Assembly: GCF_036237275.1 (NCBI RefSeq)
Contig: NZ_CP108353.1
Coordinates: 1 to 64,000 of the forward strand
Length of the DNA: 64,000 nt
DNA from: Streptomyces sp. NBC_01353
GTDB lineage: Bacteria; Actinomycetota; Actinomycetes; Streptomycetales; Streptomycetaceae
Direction of reading: 5' to 3'
Shown: piece after piece, positions 48,207-56,599 of the stretch
How the letters are laid out: every line of letters begins with the position of its first letter
Numbering within the stretch: position 1 is the stretch's first letter
Program-made: the position numbers and the translations under genes
The notes under the pieces: model-generated
The model's database searches: none
Told to the model about the DNA's origin: nothing
The model's input: the letters and a program-made list of their open reading frames with translations, nothing else

Positions 48207-48577
48207 GGGTGCTCCCGTACGGGCTCGGTGTCGGCGGGGTGGGGGTCGAGGGTGCGGGCGGAACGCCCGGCGAGGTCGCCCATGGCCTCGTACCCGGCGT
48301 CGTTGAGCGCGGCCTTGAGGCGGCGGAGCGCGCCGGGTGTCCAGCGGGGGTTCGCGGCCAGCCGGGCGGCGTTGAAGCCGACGGGCAGCGCCGTGTTCCA
48401 CACCCTCATGACGGCGTCGGGGTCCAGGTCGGGGAAGAGCAGCGTGGGCAGCTTTTCCGGCTGGCCGACGACTTCGAGCATTCCGTGGGCGATGAGGCCA
48501 GCGAGGTGTTCGCCGCTGGTGAGGCAGACGCCGGTGAGGGCCTGGTCGACCGTGGGAGTGTCGGGAGGGGTGGTCAT
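48203..48577 (-). CDS. Hypothetical protein (124 aa)
   Basis: ATG with TGGAGA; overlaps neighbours by four bases. Acidic and helical (GEHLAGLIAHGMLEVVGQPEKLPTLLFPDLDPDAVMRVWNTALPVGFNAARLAANPRW). No known family. Confidence 0.55.
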   Translation of the reverse strand: MTTPPDTPTVDQALTGVCLTSGEHLAGLIAHGMLEVVGQPEKLPTLLFPDLDPDAVMRVWNTALPVGFNAARLAANPRWTPGALRRLKAALNDAGYEAMGDLAGRSARTLDPHPADTEPVREHP

Positions 48578-49413
48578 GCGGCGGTCTCCAGGGTGCGGAC
48601 GGGCAGGATGAGCGGGACCGGCCGGGCGGCCGGCGCGGCGACGAGCCGCAGCCTCGGCGCGGGCGGCGACGTACGGGGCGCCGCGGCGGCCTGGGTGGCG
48701 CGCGGGTAGTCGGGCAGGCCGGGGATGGCGAGCTGGACAGGCTGGCCGGGGGCGAGGCGGCGTTGGCGGGAGCCGTCGGTGGTGGGGGCGGCTGCGATCG
48801 GCCAGCGGCCGTCCGGGACGATCCGCACGCCGGAAGGGAGCAGCCCGACTGTGCGGGCGACCGTCAGGAGCTGCTCGCGGGTGGTGCTCTCCTTGTCGAG
48901 GCCAAGGAGCGAGCACAGCGAGGAGCGGTGCCAGTTCGCGGTACGGACGTCCATCCCGGCGCGGTAGGCGACGAGTTCGGTGTCCCTCTCGCGGGCCAGC
49001 GCGCGCAGCAGGCGCCGCTTGGGTACGGAGCCGGCCTCGGCGATCCGGTCCGGGGAGAGCGTGGGCCCGGTGCCGGGCTGGGCGTTGCGGCGGGCGATGA
49101 GCGCGCGGTGGCGTTCCAGGGGCAGCTGCCCGCCCCAGATGCCGTCCGGTTCGACGAGCCCGCCGTCGGGGATCTCCGCATTGCCGTAGGCGCGGCACGC
49201 GTCCAGGACGGGGCAGCGGCCGCAGATCGCGACCGCTGCTTTCTGCTGGTCGAGGCGCTCGCGCTGGGGCAGTCCGCCGTCGACGGTACTGCCCGTCCAC
49301 GCGTCGAGGGGGACGTCGGGGTCGGCGGCGGAGTAGCCGGGGAGGTCGGGCTCGGGGGCGCACCCGCGGTACGCGTAGAAGCGGTGGTCGGTCAGTTCAC
49401 GGAGCAGGCTCAT
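48574..49413 (-). CDS. WhiB-family protein with long C-terminal extension (279 aa)
   Basis: Cys residues in YRGCAPEPD, AICGRCPVLDACRAYG and the GIWGGQ turn fit WhiB, although the first Cys lies unusually far from the others. The C-terminal 150 residues carry an HTH-like part (SVPKRRLLRALARERDTELVAYRAGMDVRTANWHRSSLCSLLGL) and a Pro-rich tail. Twice the size of ordinary Wbl proteins. It may act as an iron-sulfur-sensing regulator. Second WhiB-type gene in the window. Confidence 0.8.
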   Translation of the reverse strand: MSLLRELTDHRFYAYRGCAPEPDLPGYSAADPDVPLDAWTGSTVDGGLPQRERLDQQKAAVAICGRCPVLDACRAYGNAEIPDGGLVEPDGIWGGQLPLERHRALIARRNAQPGTGPTLSPDRIAEAGSVPKRRLLRALARERDTELVAYRAGMDVRTANWHRSSLCSLLGLDKESTTREQLLTVARTVGLLPSGVRIVPDGRWPIAAAPTTDGSRQRRLAPGQPVQLAIPGLPDYPRATQAAAAPRTSPPAPRLRLVAAPAARPVPLILPVRTLETAA

Positions 49414-49688
49414 GGGGTGGGGCCCCCTTCCTTGGGGTCGTGGGTGTGGCGGGCGAGGGCGTCGTCGACAACGGCGGTGGCCGATGCGAGGACGCCCTCG
49501 ATGGCTTTTGCTTCTTCGATGCGTGCGCGGTACGTGGCGAGGTCGCGCTCGCTGTTGACCCAGAGGAGGCGATCGTCGGCGCTCGGGGGTCGGGCGCGGC
49601 GTCGGCGGTGGTGGACGGTCTCGGCGATGCAGTAGCCGGCCGCGAGGATGGTGATTCCGAAGACGGTGAGGACGGCGGGGTGGTCCAC
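49410..49688 (-). CDS. Small membrane-anchored protein (92 aa)
   Basis: GTG with AGGAGG. An N-terminal helix (VLTVFGITILAAGYCIA) then a basic and helical tail (HHRRRRARPPSADDRLLWVNSERDLATYRARIEEAKAIEGV). One-pass membrane topology. Function unknown. Confidence 0.6.
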   Translation of the reverse strand: MDHPAVLTVFGITILAAGYCIAETVHHRRRRARPPSADDRLLWVNSERDLATYRARIEEAKAIEGVLASATAVVDDALARHTHDPKEGGPTP

Positions 49689-49743
49689 GGCGGGGCCTCC
49701 TGGAGGGGATGGATGGTCGGCCCCGCCGTGGCGCGCGGGGTTG

Positions 49744-51441
49744 TCAGGCCGCTTCTGCGGCCTGGGAGGTGTGCAGGACGGCGCGGAGGCGTTCCCCGAT
49801 CCACCAGCCGACCTGAGGGGAGACGGCGTTGCCGAAGCCGTCGACCTGGTCGCGGGCGGTGCCCCACACGGTGAAGGTGCCGGTGTACTCGCGGAAGTTG
49901 ACGTCGAACCCGCAGCCGCGGCCGATCTCGGGGGCGGACATCATGCGGTAGAAGCACTCCTCGAACGGCACCTGCGACAGCGCGGGCCCCCACCGTGCGG
50001 TGAGGAGCGCTGTGGTGTCGCGGGAGGTGAGCGTGCCGAGCGGGTCGGTGACCGGATGGGCCGCAGTCTCGGTGCCGGTGGGCCCGTTCTGCTTGAACCA
50101 GCCGGCCGCGGTGAGTACGCCGGGGATCTGTTCCGCGGTGAACGTCGACATGGGTTCCATGTGCACCGCGGGCACGGTGTTCTTCCGGTACGGGATGACC
50201 CCGGAGGAAACGACGGCGAGAGTCTCGGACCCGACCTGGGTGGGCAGCGGGTCGCTCGCCCCGCGCGGGGCGCCCTGGTAGTTGTCGACGGCGAGCGCGA
50301 GCGCCGCCTCCTCCCACAGCCCCGGGCCGGTGGACAGGAGAGCCGCCTCCTGCTGGCTCGTCTGCGTCGCCAGCGGCTGCAGCAGCAGCCGCTCCGAGCC
50401 GTGCACGCCCTTCGCGGGCATCAGGATCGCCGGGAAGTCGGCGAACTTCTGGCGGCACCGCTCGATACGGGCGGTCGTCGACGCGGCGAACGGCCCGCGG
50501 TGGCCGTCCTTGAACTCCTTGACCGGCCGATCGCCGATGCGGGTACCGAGGTCGCTGAGGTCGAGCGCGGCAAGGGACGGCGTGGCCGGCGGCTCGACGC
50601 GGGTCCGGCACGACGGGCACCGGTACTCGTACTGCTCGCCATAGGCGACCTTCCCGGTCGGCGGGATCCCCGTGCGCCAGGTCCAGACCGCCTCCACGTC
50701 CTTATCGCAGCGGTGGCAGCGGGACACCGGCCGGTGCTCCAGGTCCGGCATCGGCAGCGACTTGTGCACGAACACCCAGTAGCCGCGGTTGCGGGACTGC
50801 GGAACCCCGAAGAACTGGGAGTTCAGGAACAGCACCCGGTGGTTGTAGTCGAGCAGGTCGAACTGCTTGAGCCACCACCGGTAGGTACTGCCGTCGCCGA
50901 TCTTCTTGCTGCCTGGCAGGAGCGGACCCCACGACTGGAGCTCGGTGGTGCACTCCACGAGGATCAGCCGCGGCCGGTGCGTCTGTGCGTAGTGCAGCAC
51001 GCAGTTCGCGGTCGCCCGGTCCCGCTCGGAACGGGTTACTCGGTCCTCGTAGTCGGGGTCGTCCATGCTGAACAGGGATAGCCCCTGTGCATACGCTTTG
51101 GTCGTGTTGGCCTGCGAGTGGTTCACGCAGCTGACCCCGGCGACCAGTAGGTCCGCAGGAGGAAGGTCGCGGGCGGAGTGGTAGTCCGCAGCCTGGGGGT
51201 TGACCAGGTCGGCGATCCAGTGTTCGGCCTCGGGGTGGTTCGCCTCGTGGACCTCGACCTTGTAGGCGTTGTGGTTCGCGGCCATGATCGTGGTGAACCC
51301 GGCCCGCTTGATGCCTTCGGTGAGGCCTCCGAAGCCGGAGAAGAGGTCGACGGCGACGTACTCGTCGTGGCGGAACCGCCGGCGCTTCGTGGCCGGCCGG
51401 TGGGTGGCGGTGCGGGGCAGCTTCTTCGATGCGAGGGCCAT
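49744..51441 (-). CDS. DNA cytosine-C5 methyltransferase with zinc-ribbon insert
   Basis: 565 residues, starting one base into the upstream stop. Motif I is VAVDLFSGFGGLTEGIK. Motif IV is altered, GVSCVNHSQAN, with catalytic Cys but no PPC. Motif VI is ILVECTTEL (the ENV-equivalent). VIII is PQSRNRGYWV, and X is GFGNAVSPQVGWW. Between VIII and the target domain CHRCDKDVEAVWTWRTG..YRCPSCRT is a zinc ribbon. Methylation could protect the element from host restriction. No cognate nuclease is visible, so it is probably a solitary phage methyltransferase. Confidence 0.88.
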   Translation of the reverse strand: MALASKKLPRTATHRPATKRRRFRHDEYVAVDLFSGFGGLTEGIKRAGFTTIMAANHNAYKVEVHEANHPEAEHWIADLVNPQAADYHSARDLPPADLLVAGVSCVNHSQANTTKAYAQGLSLFSMDDPDYEDRVTRSERDRATANCVLHYAQTHRPRLILVECTTELQSWGPLLPGSKKIGDGSTYRWWLKQFDLLDYNHRVLFLNSQFFGVPQSRNRGYWVFVHKSLPMPDLEHRPVSRCHRCDKDVEAVWTWRTGIPPTGKVAYGEQYEYRCPSCRTRVEPPATPSLAALDLSDLGTRIGDRPVKEFKDGHRGPFAASTTARIERCRQKFADFPAILMPAKGVHGSERLLLQPLATQTSQQEAALLSTGPGLWEEAALALAVDNYQGAPRGASDPLPTQVGSETLAVVSSGVIPYRKNTVPAVHMEPMSTFTAEQIPGVLTAAGWFKQNGPTGTETAAHPVTDPLGTLTSRDTTALLTARWGPALSQVPFEECFYRMMSAPEIGRGCGFDVNFREYTGTFTVWGTARDQVDGFGNAVSPQVGWWIGERLRAVLHTSQAAEAA

Positions 51442-52460
51442 CAGGCGACGTTCCTTTCATTCCGTTCCTCGGCGGCCTGCTCCAGCTCGGTGATCCGGAC
51501 GGTGACCAGGGTCCGCATCGGCATCCACGCGCCGTGCGGACCCTGCACCTTCTCGTCGAAAACGTGGTGGGCCTCGGCGTCGCCCTTGATCTGCCGCAAG
51601 GCGTCGGGGCTGTTCCAGCAGGCGGCGTCGGCAACCTGGGCCATGAGCCGCTGGACGTGGGCGTCGCGGTCCTCCTTGGCGGGCGCGTCAGCCCGGTCGT
51701 GCGTTGTGGCGACGCCGTGCTCGGCCGCCACCTGCGCGGCGACCTGCGGTGCTTCCTTTGCCCTGCGCTCCTCGCGCTGCGCGGCCTCGGCCTTCAGCTC
51801 CGTGCCCCGCGCTACCAGGAGGTCCCCGAGCGCGATGTCGCCGTCGGGCCCCGACACGGTGGAGTTGAGCAGTCCGTCGGACTTGGCCTCGGCGTGCAAA
51901 CCGAGCAGCGCGTTGACGTTGTTCCAGACGGCGGGCTTCCGCAGCCGCTCCATGTAGGCATCGGCCGGGGACCGCTGGCCCACAGGGTGGTCGCGGTCGC
52001 CGTCGTCCAGCGCCCCAGCGTCGACCGGGATCATGAAGGTCTGAAGGAGCGCGTACTTCAGCGCGGCCGACATGGCCTTGTTGGACGCCTTGTCGGCCAC
52101 GTCCGATGCCTCGCCCAGGGTGATCGCCGTGACCTTGTCGCCAGCCGGGCCGATGAAGTGGAAGGCGACGCGCATGTGGACGGCGTTCATCTTCCCGCGG
52201 ACAGAGGGCTGGAAGTCGAGGACCTCGGGCAACATGACCACCCCGTGGTCGCGGAGCGGCTGTGCGAGGGCGCCGATGAAATCGTCGACCCCGCGGAAGT
52301 TGTAGTTCTGGGAGGCGTTCCGCCCGTTCTTGGCGACGTTCTTCACGTCCGCCATGACGCGAGACATCAGGACGTACACGCTGGGGTGGTCCTGGTTCGG
52401 GGTGTGCGAGGTCGGGCCCTCCGCCGTGATGCTGGCGGGGGCCTCGGTGGCCGCGGCCAT
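51441..52460 (-). CDS. ERF-family single-strand annealing recombinase
   Basis: 339 residues, AGGAGA site. The ERF core is clear: VYVLMSRVMADVKNVAKNGRNASQNYNFRGVDDFIGALAQPLRDHGVVML, and GEASDVADKASNKAMSAALKYALLQTFMIPV. The C-terminus is an Ala/Glu helical extension. ERF proteins anneal single strands coated by SSB in phage recombination and circularisation. An SSB and RusA are encoded elsewhere in the window. The call is confident. Confidence 0.93.
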   Translation of the reverse strand: MAAATEAPASITAEGPTSHTPNQDHPSVYVLMSRVMADVKNVAKNGRNASQNYNFRGVDDFIGALAQPLRDHGVVMLPEVLDFQPSVRGKMNAVHMRVAFHFIGPAGDKVTAITLGEASDVADKASNKAMSAALKYALLQTFMIPVDAGALDDGDRDHPVGQRSPADAYMERLRKPAVWNNVNALLGLHAEAKSDGLLNSTVSGPDGDIALGDLLVARGTELKAEAAQREERRAKEAPQVAAQVAAEHGVATTHDRADAPAKEDRDAHVQRLMAQVADAACWNSPDALRQIKGDAEAHHVFDEKVQGPHGAWMPMRTLVTVRITELEQAAEERNERNVA

Positions 52461-52545
52461 GAGGTCTCCTAGCTATGGGGTTGTGGCTGTACTACGGCGG
52501 TAGAGGGCCCGGTTGTCGGCGTCCAGGCCCGCTTCCGCGACCGGA

Positions 52546-53112
52546 CTACTGCTGGGCGAGCTGCTCGGCCGGCGCGATGTCGTACTTCTCGATCAGCCAG
52601 GCCTTCACGACGTGGCCGAGGGCCGGCTTGTAGCCGAGGTCGCTCTCGCGGGCGTCGACGGCCTCCTGGAAGCGGGCCCTGAGGCCAGAGTCGACACGGA
52701 CGTTGAGAGTGCCGGTCTCCAGGCCCGTGTTACGCCGGACCCGGTGGGCGCCGGCGACCGGGGAGAACGTGCCGGCGATGAACGCATTCAGACCCTCGGC
52801 GACGTCCTTCGGGACGGACTTGCTGGCGGCCTGAATGGCGGTCCGGGTGACGAGCGGCATGTGGACCGGCAGGTTCGGGGCTCCGGTGATGTCGATGGCG
52901 TGCCGAAGTTGGCCCCAACCCTGCGGAAGCAGCAGCTCGTCGATAGTGGCGGCCAGTTCGGGGGCGCCGGTCTCGGTCAGGTGCTTGGAGGCGGCACGGA
53001 GGTTGTTCACGAGCTCGGTGGCCTTCTTGGAGGGCACGGTTCGGGGTCCCTTCGGGGGGCGCCCGATAGTCCGGCGGGGGGCCGTCGGCGGGCGGGTACG
53101 GGCATGTGTCAT
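52546..53112 (-). CDS. Ribbon-helix-helix-like protein, candidate master repressor (188 aa)
   Basis: ATG with GAAGGGAG. Basic Pro-rich N-terminus (RTIGRPPKGPRTVPSKKA), a helical core (VNNLRAASKHLTETGAPELAATIDELL), and C-terminal TLNVRVDSGLRARFQEAVDARESDLGYKPALGHVVKAWLIEKY, which has the strand-helix-helix spacing of RHH DNA-binding domains. Two palindromes of the TTGCGCG family lie just upstream (53132-53154 and 53200-53234), fitting autoregulation. It is therefore a candidate for the factor that binds all six sites. No sequence family identified. Confidence 0.6.
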   Translation of the reverse strand: MTHARTRPPTAPRRTIGRPPKGPRTVPSKKATELVNNLRAASKHLTETGAPELAATIDELLLPQGWGQLRHAIDITGAPNLPVHMPLVTRTAIQAASKSVPKDVAEGLNAFIAGTFSPVAGAHRVRRNTGLETGTLNVRVDSGLRARFQEAVDARESDLGYKPALGHVVKAWLIEKYDIAPAEQLAQQ

Positions 53113-53131
53113 GCCAGTCTCCCTTCAGTTC

Positions 53132-53154
53132 CATTGCGTGCGCAACGGGACATG
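53132..53154. promoter_or_regulatory. Operator site 5
   Basis: CCATTGCG-TG-CGCAACGG, an imperfect dyad 20 bases before the RHH-gene ATG; it could block the ribosome-site region or a second promoter. Confidence 0.55.
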
Positions 53155-53199
53155 GCTGTGGTGTGTCGGGAGCGGGTGCGTTCCGACAGGGAGAGTATT

Positions 53200-53239
53200 A
53201 CCCATATTCTGTTGCGCGGCAACAGAATATGGGTATTGT
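53200..53239. promoter_or_regulatory. Operator-promoter site 6, perfect 16-bp arms
   Basis: ACCCATATTCTGTTGC-GCG-complement. On minus TTGCCG and AATACT are 17 bases apart; on plus TTGCGC and TATTGT are 16 apart. One palindrome thus covers both divergent promoters. Confidence 0.85.
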
Positions 53240-53272
53240 GGAGACACACCACAACGAACAACGGGGGCACCG

Positions 53273-53611
53273 ATGAACGCCAGCAGCCGCCAGGCCCGCC
53301 AGACCATCCGGACCCGCACGCGCACCCAGCGCGCCGCCTCCCGCATCAACCGCCGCGGCAACGGCTCCCTTACCGCCCACTGCATCGCCGCCGGTCTCGC
53401 GCCGAAGGAGGCCCGCACCGTCGCCAACAGCCTCCGCAAGAACGCCACCAAGGCAGGCATCACCGGAACCGCCGCCCGCACCCACGCGGCCCGCCAGATG
53501 CGCGACTGTCGCCGCTACACCCCGGCGCAGGTCGCCGCCATCGCCGTCATCTACAAGCCGAGGAAGCCGGCCTATAAGGCGGCAGCCGCCCGGCTTACCC
53601 TCGCCGCCTGA
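53273..53611 (+). CDS. Small strongly basic HTH-like protein (112 aa)
   Basis: ATG with ACGGGGG. N-terminal NASSRQARQTIRTRTRTQRAASRINRRG is very basic; LTAHCIAAGLAPKEARTVANSLRKNA and AQVAAIAVIYKP resemble two helix-turn-helix units. It is divergent from the RHH-like gene with shared operator 6, so the two may form an antagonistic switch. Family unrecognised. Confidence 0.6.
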   Translation: MNASSRQARQTIRTRTRTQRAASRINRRGNGSLTAHCIAAGLAPKEARTVANSLRKNATKAGITGTAARTHAARQMRDCRRYTPAQVAAIAVIYKPRKPAYKAAAARLTLAA

Positions 53612-53629
53612 CCAGAAATAGGAGCCCCC

Positions 53630-53842
53630 ATGGACGACGCCGACTTCTTCCAGGCCGGCTGTACCTACCAGCGGCGCCGATGGTTCTTCCAGTGCCTCGC
53701 TGTCGCGCCCAATCCCTTCAACAAGGAGATCCGTGCGGTCGGCTTCCTCTACCGCCTCGGCGAGCCCGCCACCGCAACGCAACTCGACGCTGACGACTGG
53801 GAGTACGCGGACTGGGCCCCGGTCAGCAACGACCAGCCGTGA
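53630..53842 (+). CDS. Small hypothetical protein (70 aa)
   Basis: ATG with TAGGAG. Aromatic N-terminus (FFQAGCTYQRRRWFFQCLAVAP) and acidic C-terminus (DADDWEYADWAPVSNDQ). Short beta-rich fold possible. Followed by a terminator. Confidence 0.6.
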   Translation: MDDADFFQAGCTYQRRRWFFQCLAVAPNPFNKEIRAVGFLYRLGEPATATQLDADDWEYADWAPVSNDQP

Positions 53843-53858
53843 CGACCCGGCAACGACG

Positions 53859-53891
53859 AAGGCCACCGCCCCGAACTCGGGTGGTGGCCTT
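53859..53891 (+). terminator. Stem-loop terminator
   Basis: AAGGCCACC with 14-15-base loop and complement GGTGGCCTT. Confidence 0.65.
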
Positions 53892-53965
53892 GGAACTCAC
53901 AAAGATTGCGCACGCGCAGCGTAGCCGAAACGCTCACCAGCCCGCCACCCCCCTCCTGAGGCAGC

Positions 53966-54178
53966 ATGGATCCCATGGCCCGACGCCCCGTGAACCAGCC
54001 CGCCCTGGTCGACGACCCCGTCACCGGCTACCGCCACCGCTACTGCCGGCGCTGCGGCCGCGAACTCACCAGCCCCCAGTCCCGCCTGGTCGGATACGGC
54101 GCCGCCTGCGACCCGAACCGGATGCCCCGCGCCACCCCCGAGCACGAGGTCGAGCAGGACACCCTTCCCGGCGCCTGA
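53966..54178 (+). CDS. DUF6011-like zinc protein (70 aa)
   Basis: RYCRRCGRELTSPQSRLVGYGAACD is the DUF6011 signature (CxxCGR.L..p.Sr..GyG..C). Two start ATGs nine bases apart; TGAGGC upstream supports the first. Small zinc-binding proteins of this family are common in Streptomyces and its phages; function unknown. Confidence 0.7.
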   Translation: MDPMARRPVNQPALVDDPVTGYRHRYCRRCGRELTSPQSRLVGYGAACDPNRMPRATPEHEVEQDTLPGA

Positions 54179-54313
54179 CATGCCAGTGGCCCCGCGCCGT
54201 GCGAAGGGAACGCGAGGCCACCTGGCAACACACCACCATCGGAAGGGGTGGTCACCGCGACCGTACGAGCCACACGCCCGCACCGCCCGCCAGCCGCCCG
54301 CATCCGGGTGACG

Positions 54314-55465
54314 TCAGACCTCCACGAACTCCCGCACGGCATCGACGGACAGGGGTTCCGCCTCGACCGCGCGGCGTAGCTGCTCCATCGTCGTCGGCAG
54401 CGGAGACCATCCGTACCGGCCGGCCATCACGAAGTTGAGCGCCGTCACGCCCTTCGCGTACGTCTTGCGAACCGACCCTGCCTGCAGCGTGATCCCGGGC
54501 GGCCCGGCCTTCGACGCCCGCAGGGTCACCCACAACGCGGACCGGCCGCCCTCCAGCGGCAGCGCCTCCACCACCTGCTCGCGGACTTCCAGCCACCGGC
54601 GCAGCGCCACCCGCGTCCCGTCCCGCAGCGGGTACCACTCGACCTCCGGCAGCGGCTCCAGCTCGCGGATCGCAGCCAGCACCCGCTGCCGTACCGCCTC
54701 CGACCGTTGATGCACGTGCCCCGTGCGGATCGCCACGACCGCCGACGGGTGCACCTCGGCGAGAGCCGCAATCTCCTCCACCCGCCCGGGCGGTGCCTTC
54801 TGCGGACGGCGCCGGACCCCCACCGCCCGCTCCCCAGAGACGACGTCGGCCAGGCGCAGCGCGGCCAGTTCACCCGACCGGCACCCCGAGTCGAGCACGA
54901 TCCCCACCATCGCCAGCAGCCGGGCACGTTCCGCCCCCGACATGCCGATCCCGTCCCGCTCCAACGGCCCCGCCGACGCCATGTCCGCGAGACCCCGGTA
55001 CAGCGCCGCCCGGTCCCGCGCCGGCACTGTGGCCTTCAACTCCGGCTGCTCCACCACCGGCAGCCACACTGCTTTCTCCGGCACCACCAGGCCGGCCAGG
55101 ATCCCCAGGCAGTCCCGCACGATCCGCAGCGTCGCCACCGGCAACGGCTTACCCACGTCCTTCTCCAGGTGCCGCAGCTCCCCGGCCTCCGCCAGTCCCC
55201 AGAACGCGCGCAGCGACGGACGCGTGAACAACTGGGCAGCCGTACGCCGCGCCCGATCCGGCATCTCCTCCCGCTCGACCGCCCGGCCGAACATGCCGAC
55301 CACCATCCACAACTGCCGGCCACGCTCCGCCGACACCTGGATCACGCCACCAGCGCCCGGCACCGGACGCCGCCCGTCCCATGCTGCTCGGTCTCCGGGC
55401 GCGACCTCGTCCACGACCGCGGCAAGCTGCCGCACCGACGCCACGGCGTACTGCCCTCTGGCCAC
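54314..55465 (-). CDS. Tyrosine-recombinase-like protein with degenerate catalytic half (383 aa)
   Basis: GTG start. Residue R196 in VLDSGCRSGELAALRLADV matches box I of tyrosine recombinases, and the first part fits a SAM-like core-binding fold. The usual H-x-x-R, H/W and Tyr are not evident in the C-terminal segment (GSVRKTYAKGVTALNFVMAGRYGWSPLPTT). It may be a non-catalytic partner of the recombinase immediately upstream, or a divergent member. Both lie in the segment bounded by the 38-bp inverted repeats. Confidence 0.65.
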   Translation of the reverse strand: MARGQYAVASVRQLAAVVDEVAPGDRAAWDGRRPVPGAGGVIQVSAERGRQLWMVVGMFGRAVEREEMPDRARRTAAQLFTRPSLRAFWGLAEAGELRHLEKDVGKPLPVATLRIVRDCLGILAGLVVPEKAVWLPVVEQPELKATVPARDRAALYRGLADMASAGPLERDGIGMSGAERARLLAMVGIVLDSGCRSGELAALRLADVVSGERAVGVRRRPQKAPPGRVEEIAALAEVHPSAVVAIRTGHVHQRSEAVRQRVLAAIRELEPLPEVEWYPLRDGTRVALRRWLEVREQVVEALPLEGGRSALWVTLRASKAGPPGITLQAGSVRKTYAKGVTALNFVMAGRYGWSPLPTTMEQLRRAVEAEPLSVDAVREFVEV

Positions 55466-55477
55466 CTTGCCCCTCTC

Positions 55478-56599
55478 CTACAGCCCGATGTTCGTGAGCG
55501 GGTTCCGCTCGTCCAGGCCGTCCACTTCTTCCACGTACCCCTGGAAGGCTTTGGACCCGTCGGCCCATCCTCCATGCCGGCTGGTGTGGATGGGGTCGGC
55601 CTTTGCCATGAGGGCGGCGGTGGCGAAGCCGCGGCGCAGCGAGTGGGAGCGCCACCGGCCGCTCATGCCGACGGCAGCCATGGACAGCTCCACGACGTCG
55701 GAGATGGCGTCGATGGTGATGCGGCCGGTCGGATCACCGATCTGGACGCCGCCGCGGTAGATAGGCGGGTTGAGGTAGCCGTGGCGGTCGATGCGCATGA
55801 ACAGCGGACCGCTGTTGTGCTCCTCGGCGGCCAGGGCATCGAGGTAGTCGCGGGTCGCGCGGACGGGACACGTTTCCGGGGCCGAGCCGTACTTGACCGT
55901 GACGTTTTGCCACTTCTTGATCTTCACGCGGTAGATCCGCACCCGGATTCCGGTGCCCTGGACCTCTGCAGGCTCGGTCACCGAGCCCACGTTGAGCAAG
56001 GTCAGTTCGCTGGCGCGGGCCGCGCAGGCGAAGCCCAGGAGCAGGATTGCCGCGTCCCGCTTCCCCTTCAGGGTCGTGCGGTCCACGACGGACAACGCCC
56101 TTTCCAGCACCGCGGGGACGGCCGGCGAGGTCTTCCGTGGACGGGCCTGCTCGGAGTCCGCCGTGGACAGCTTCCGCCGGTACCCGGCGACGACCTTGCG
56201 CGCTCCCTTGGTCTCGGGTGGCTGGACGCCGGCCGCGCTGTGCATCGTCCGGATGGACGCGATGATCCGCTCCATGGTGGACGGGCTGTACGGCCGCCCG
56301 GTGCGCTTCCGCGGGGTGCGGGTCAGGTGGGAGATGTAGTGGGAGACCGTCTGCGGTGCCGCCGGGACGGCCCGCCGCCCGACGGTGAGGCACCACGCGG
56401 TGAACTCGGCGAAGTCCCGCTGGTACGCCGTGTTGGTGGAGTCGGCGATCCCCGCCTCGATGTCCTCCTGGACCTCGTCCGGCAGCCATGCGTCCGGGTC
56501 GTCCTTGGCGTCCGGCCGCGCCGGAACCGCGTCCTGGCGTACGGCGGGGAGTCGGTCGTCCTCGACCAACTCCCCGTCCACCACCTCGTCGTCGTTCAC
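55478..56599 (-). CDS. Tyrosine recombinase with full active site (373 aa)
   Basis: GTG at 56599 with GAGGA. The catalytic set is R195 (ACAARASELTLLNV), H319 and R322 (HSLRR), H342 (RHGGW) and Y355 (QGYVEE). The N-terminal part has the SAM-like core-binding domain (TAYQRDFAEFTAWCLTVG). Enzymes of this type integrate, excise or invert DNA by strand exchange without high-energy cofactor. It overlaps a small gene at its start. Its substrate may be the flanking 38-bp repeats, which is inferred. Confidence 0.9.
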   Translation of the reverse strand: MNDDEVVDGELVEDDRLPAVRQDAVPARPDAKDDPDAWLPDEVQEDIEAGIADSTNTAYQRDFAEFTAWCLTVGRRAVPAAPQTVSHYISHLTRTPRKRTGRPYSPSTMERIIASIRTMHSAAGVQPPETKGARKVVAGYRRKLSTADSEQARPRKTSPAVPAVLERALSVVDRTTLKGKRDAAILLLGFACAARASELTLLNVGSVTEPAEVQGTGIRVRIYRVKIKKWQNVTVKYGSAPETCPVRATRDYLDALAAEEHNSGPLFMRIDRHGYLNPPIYRGGVQIGDPTGRITIDAISDVVELSMAAVGMSGRWRSHSLRRGFATAALMAKADPIHTSRHGGWADGSKAFQGYVEEVDGLDERNPLTNIGL

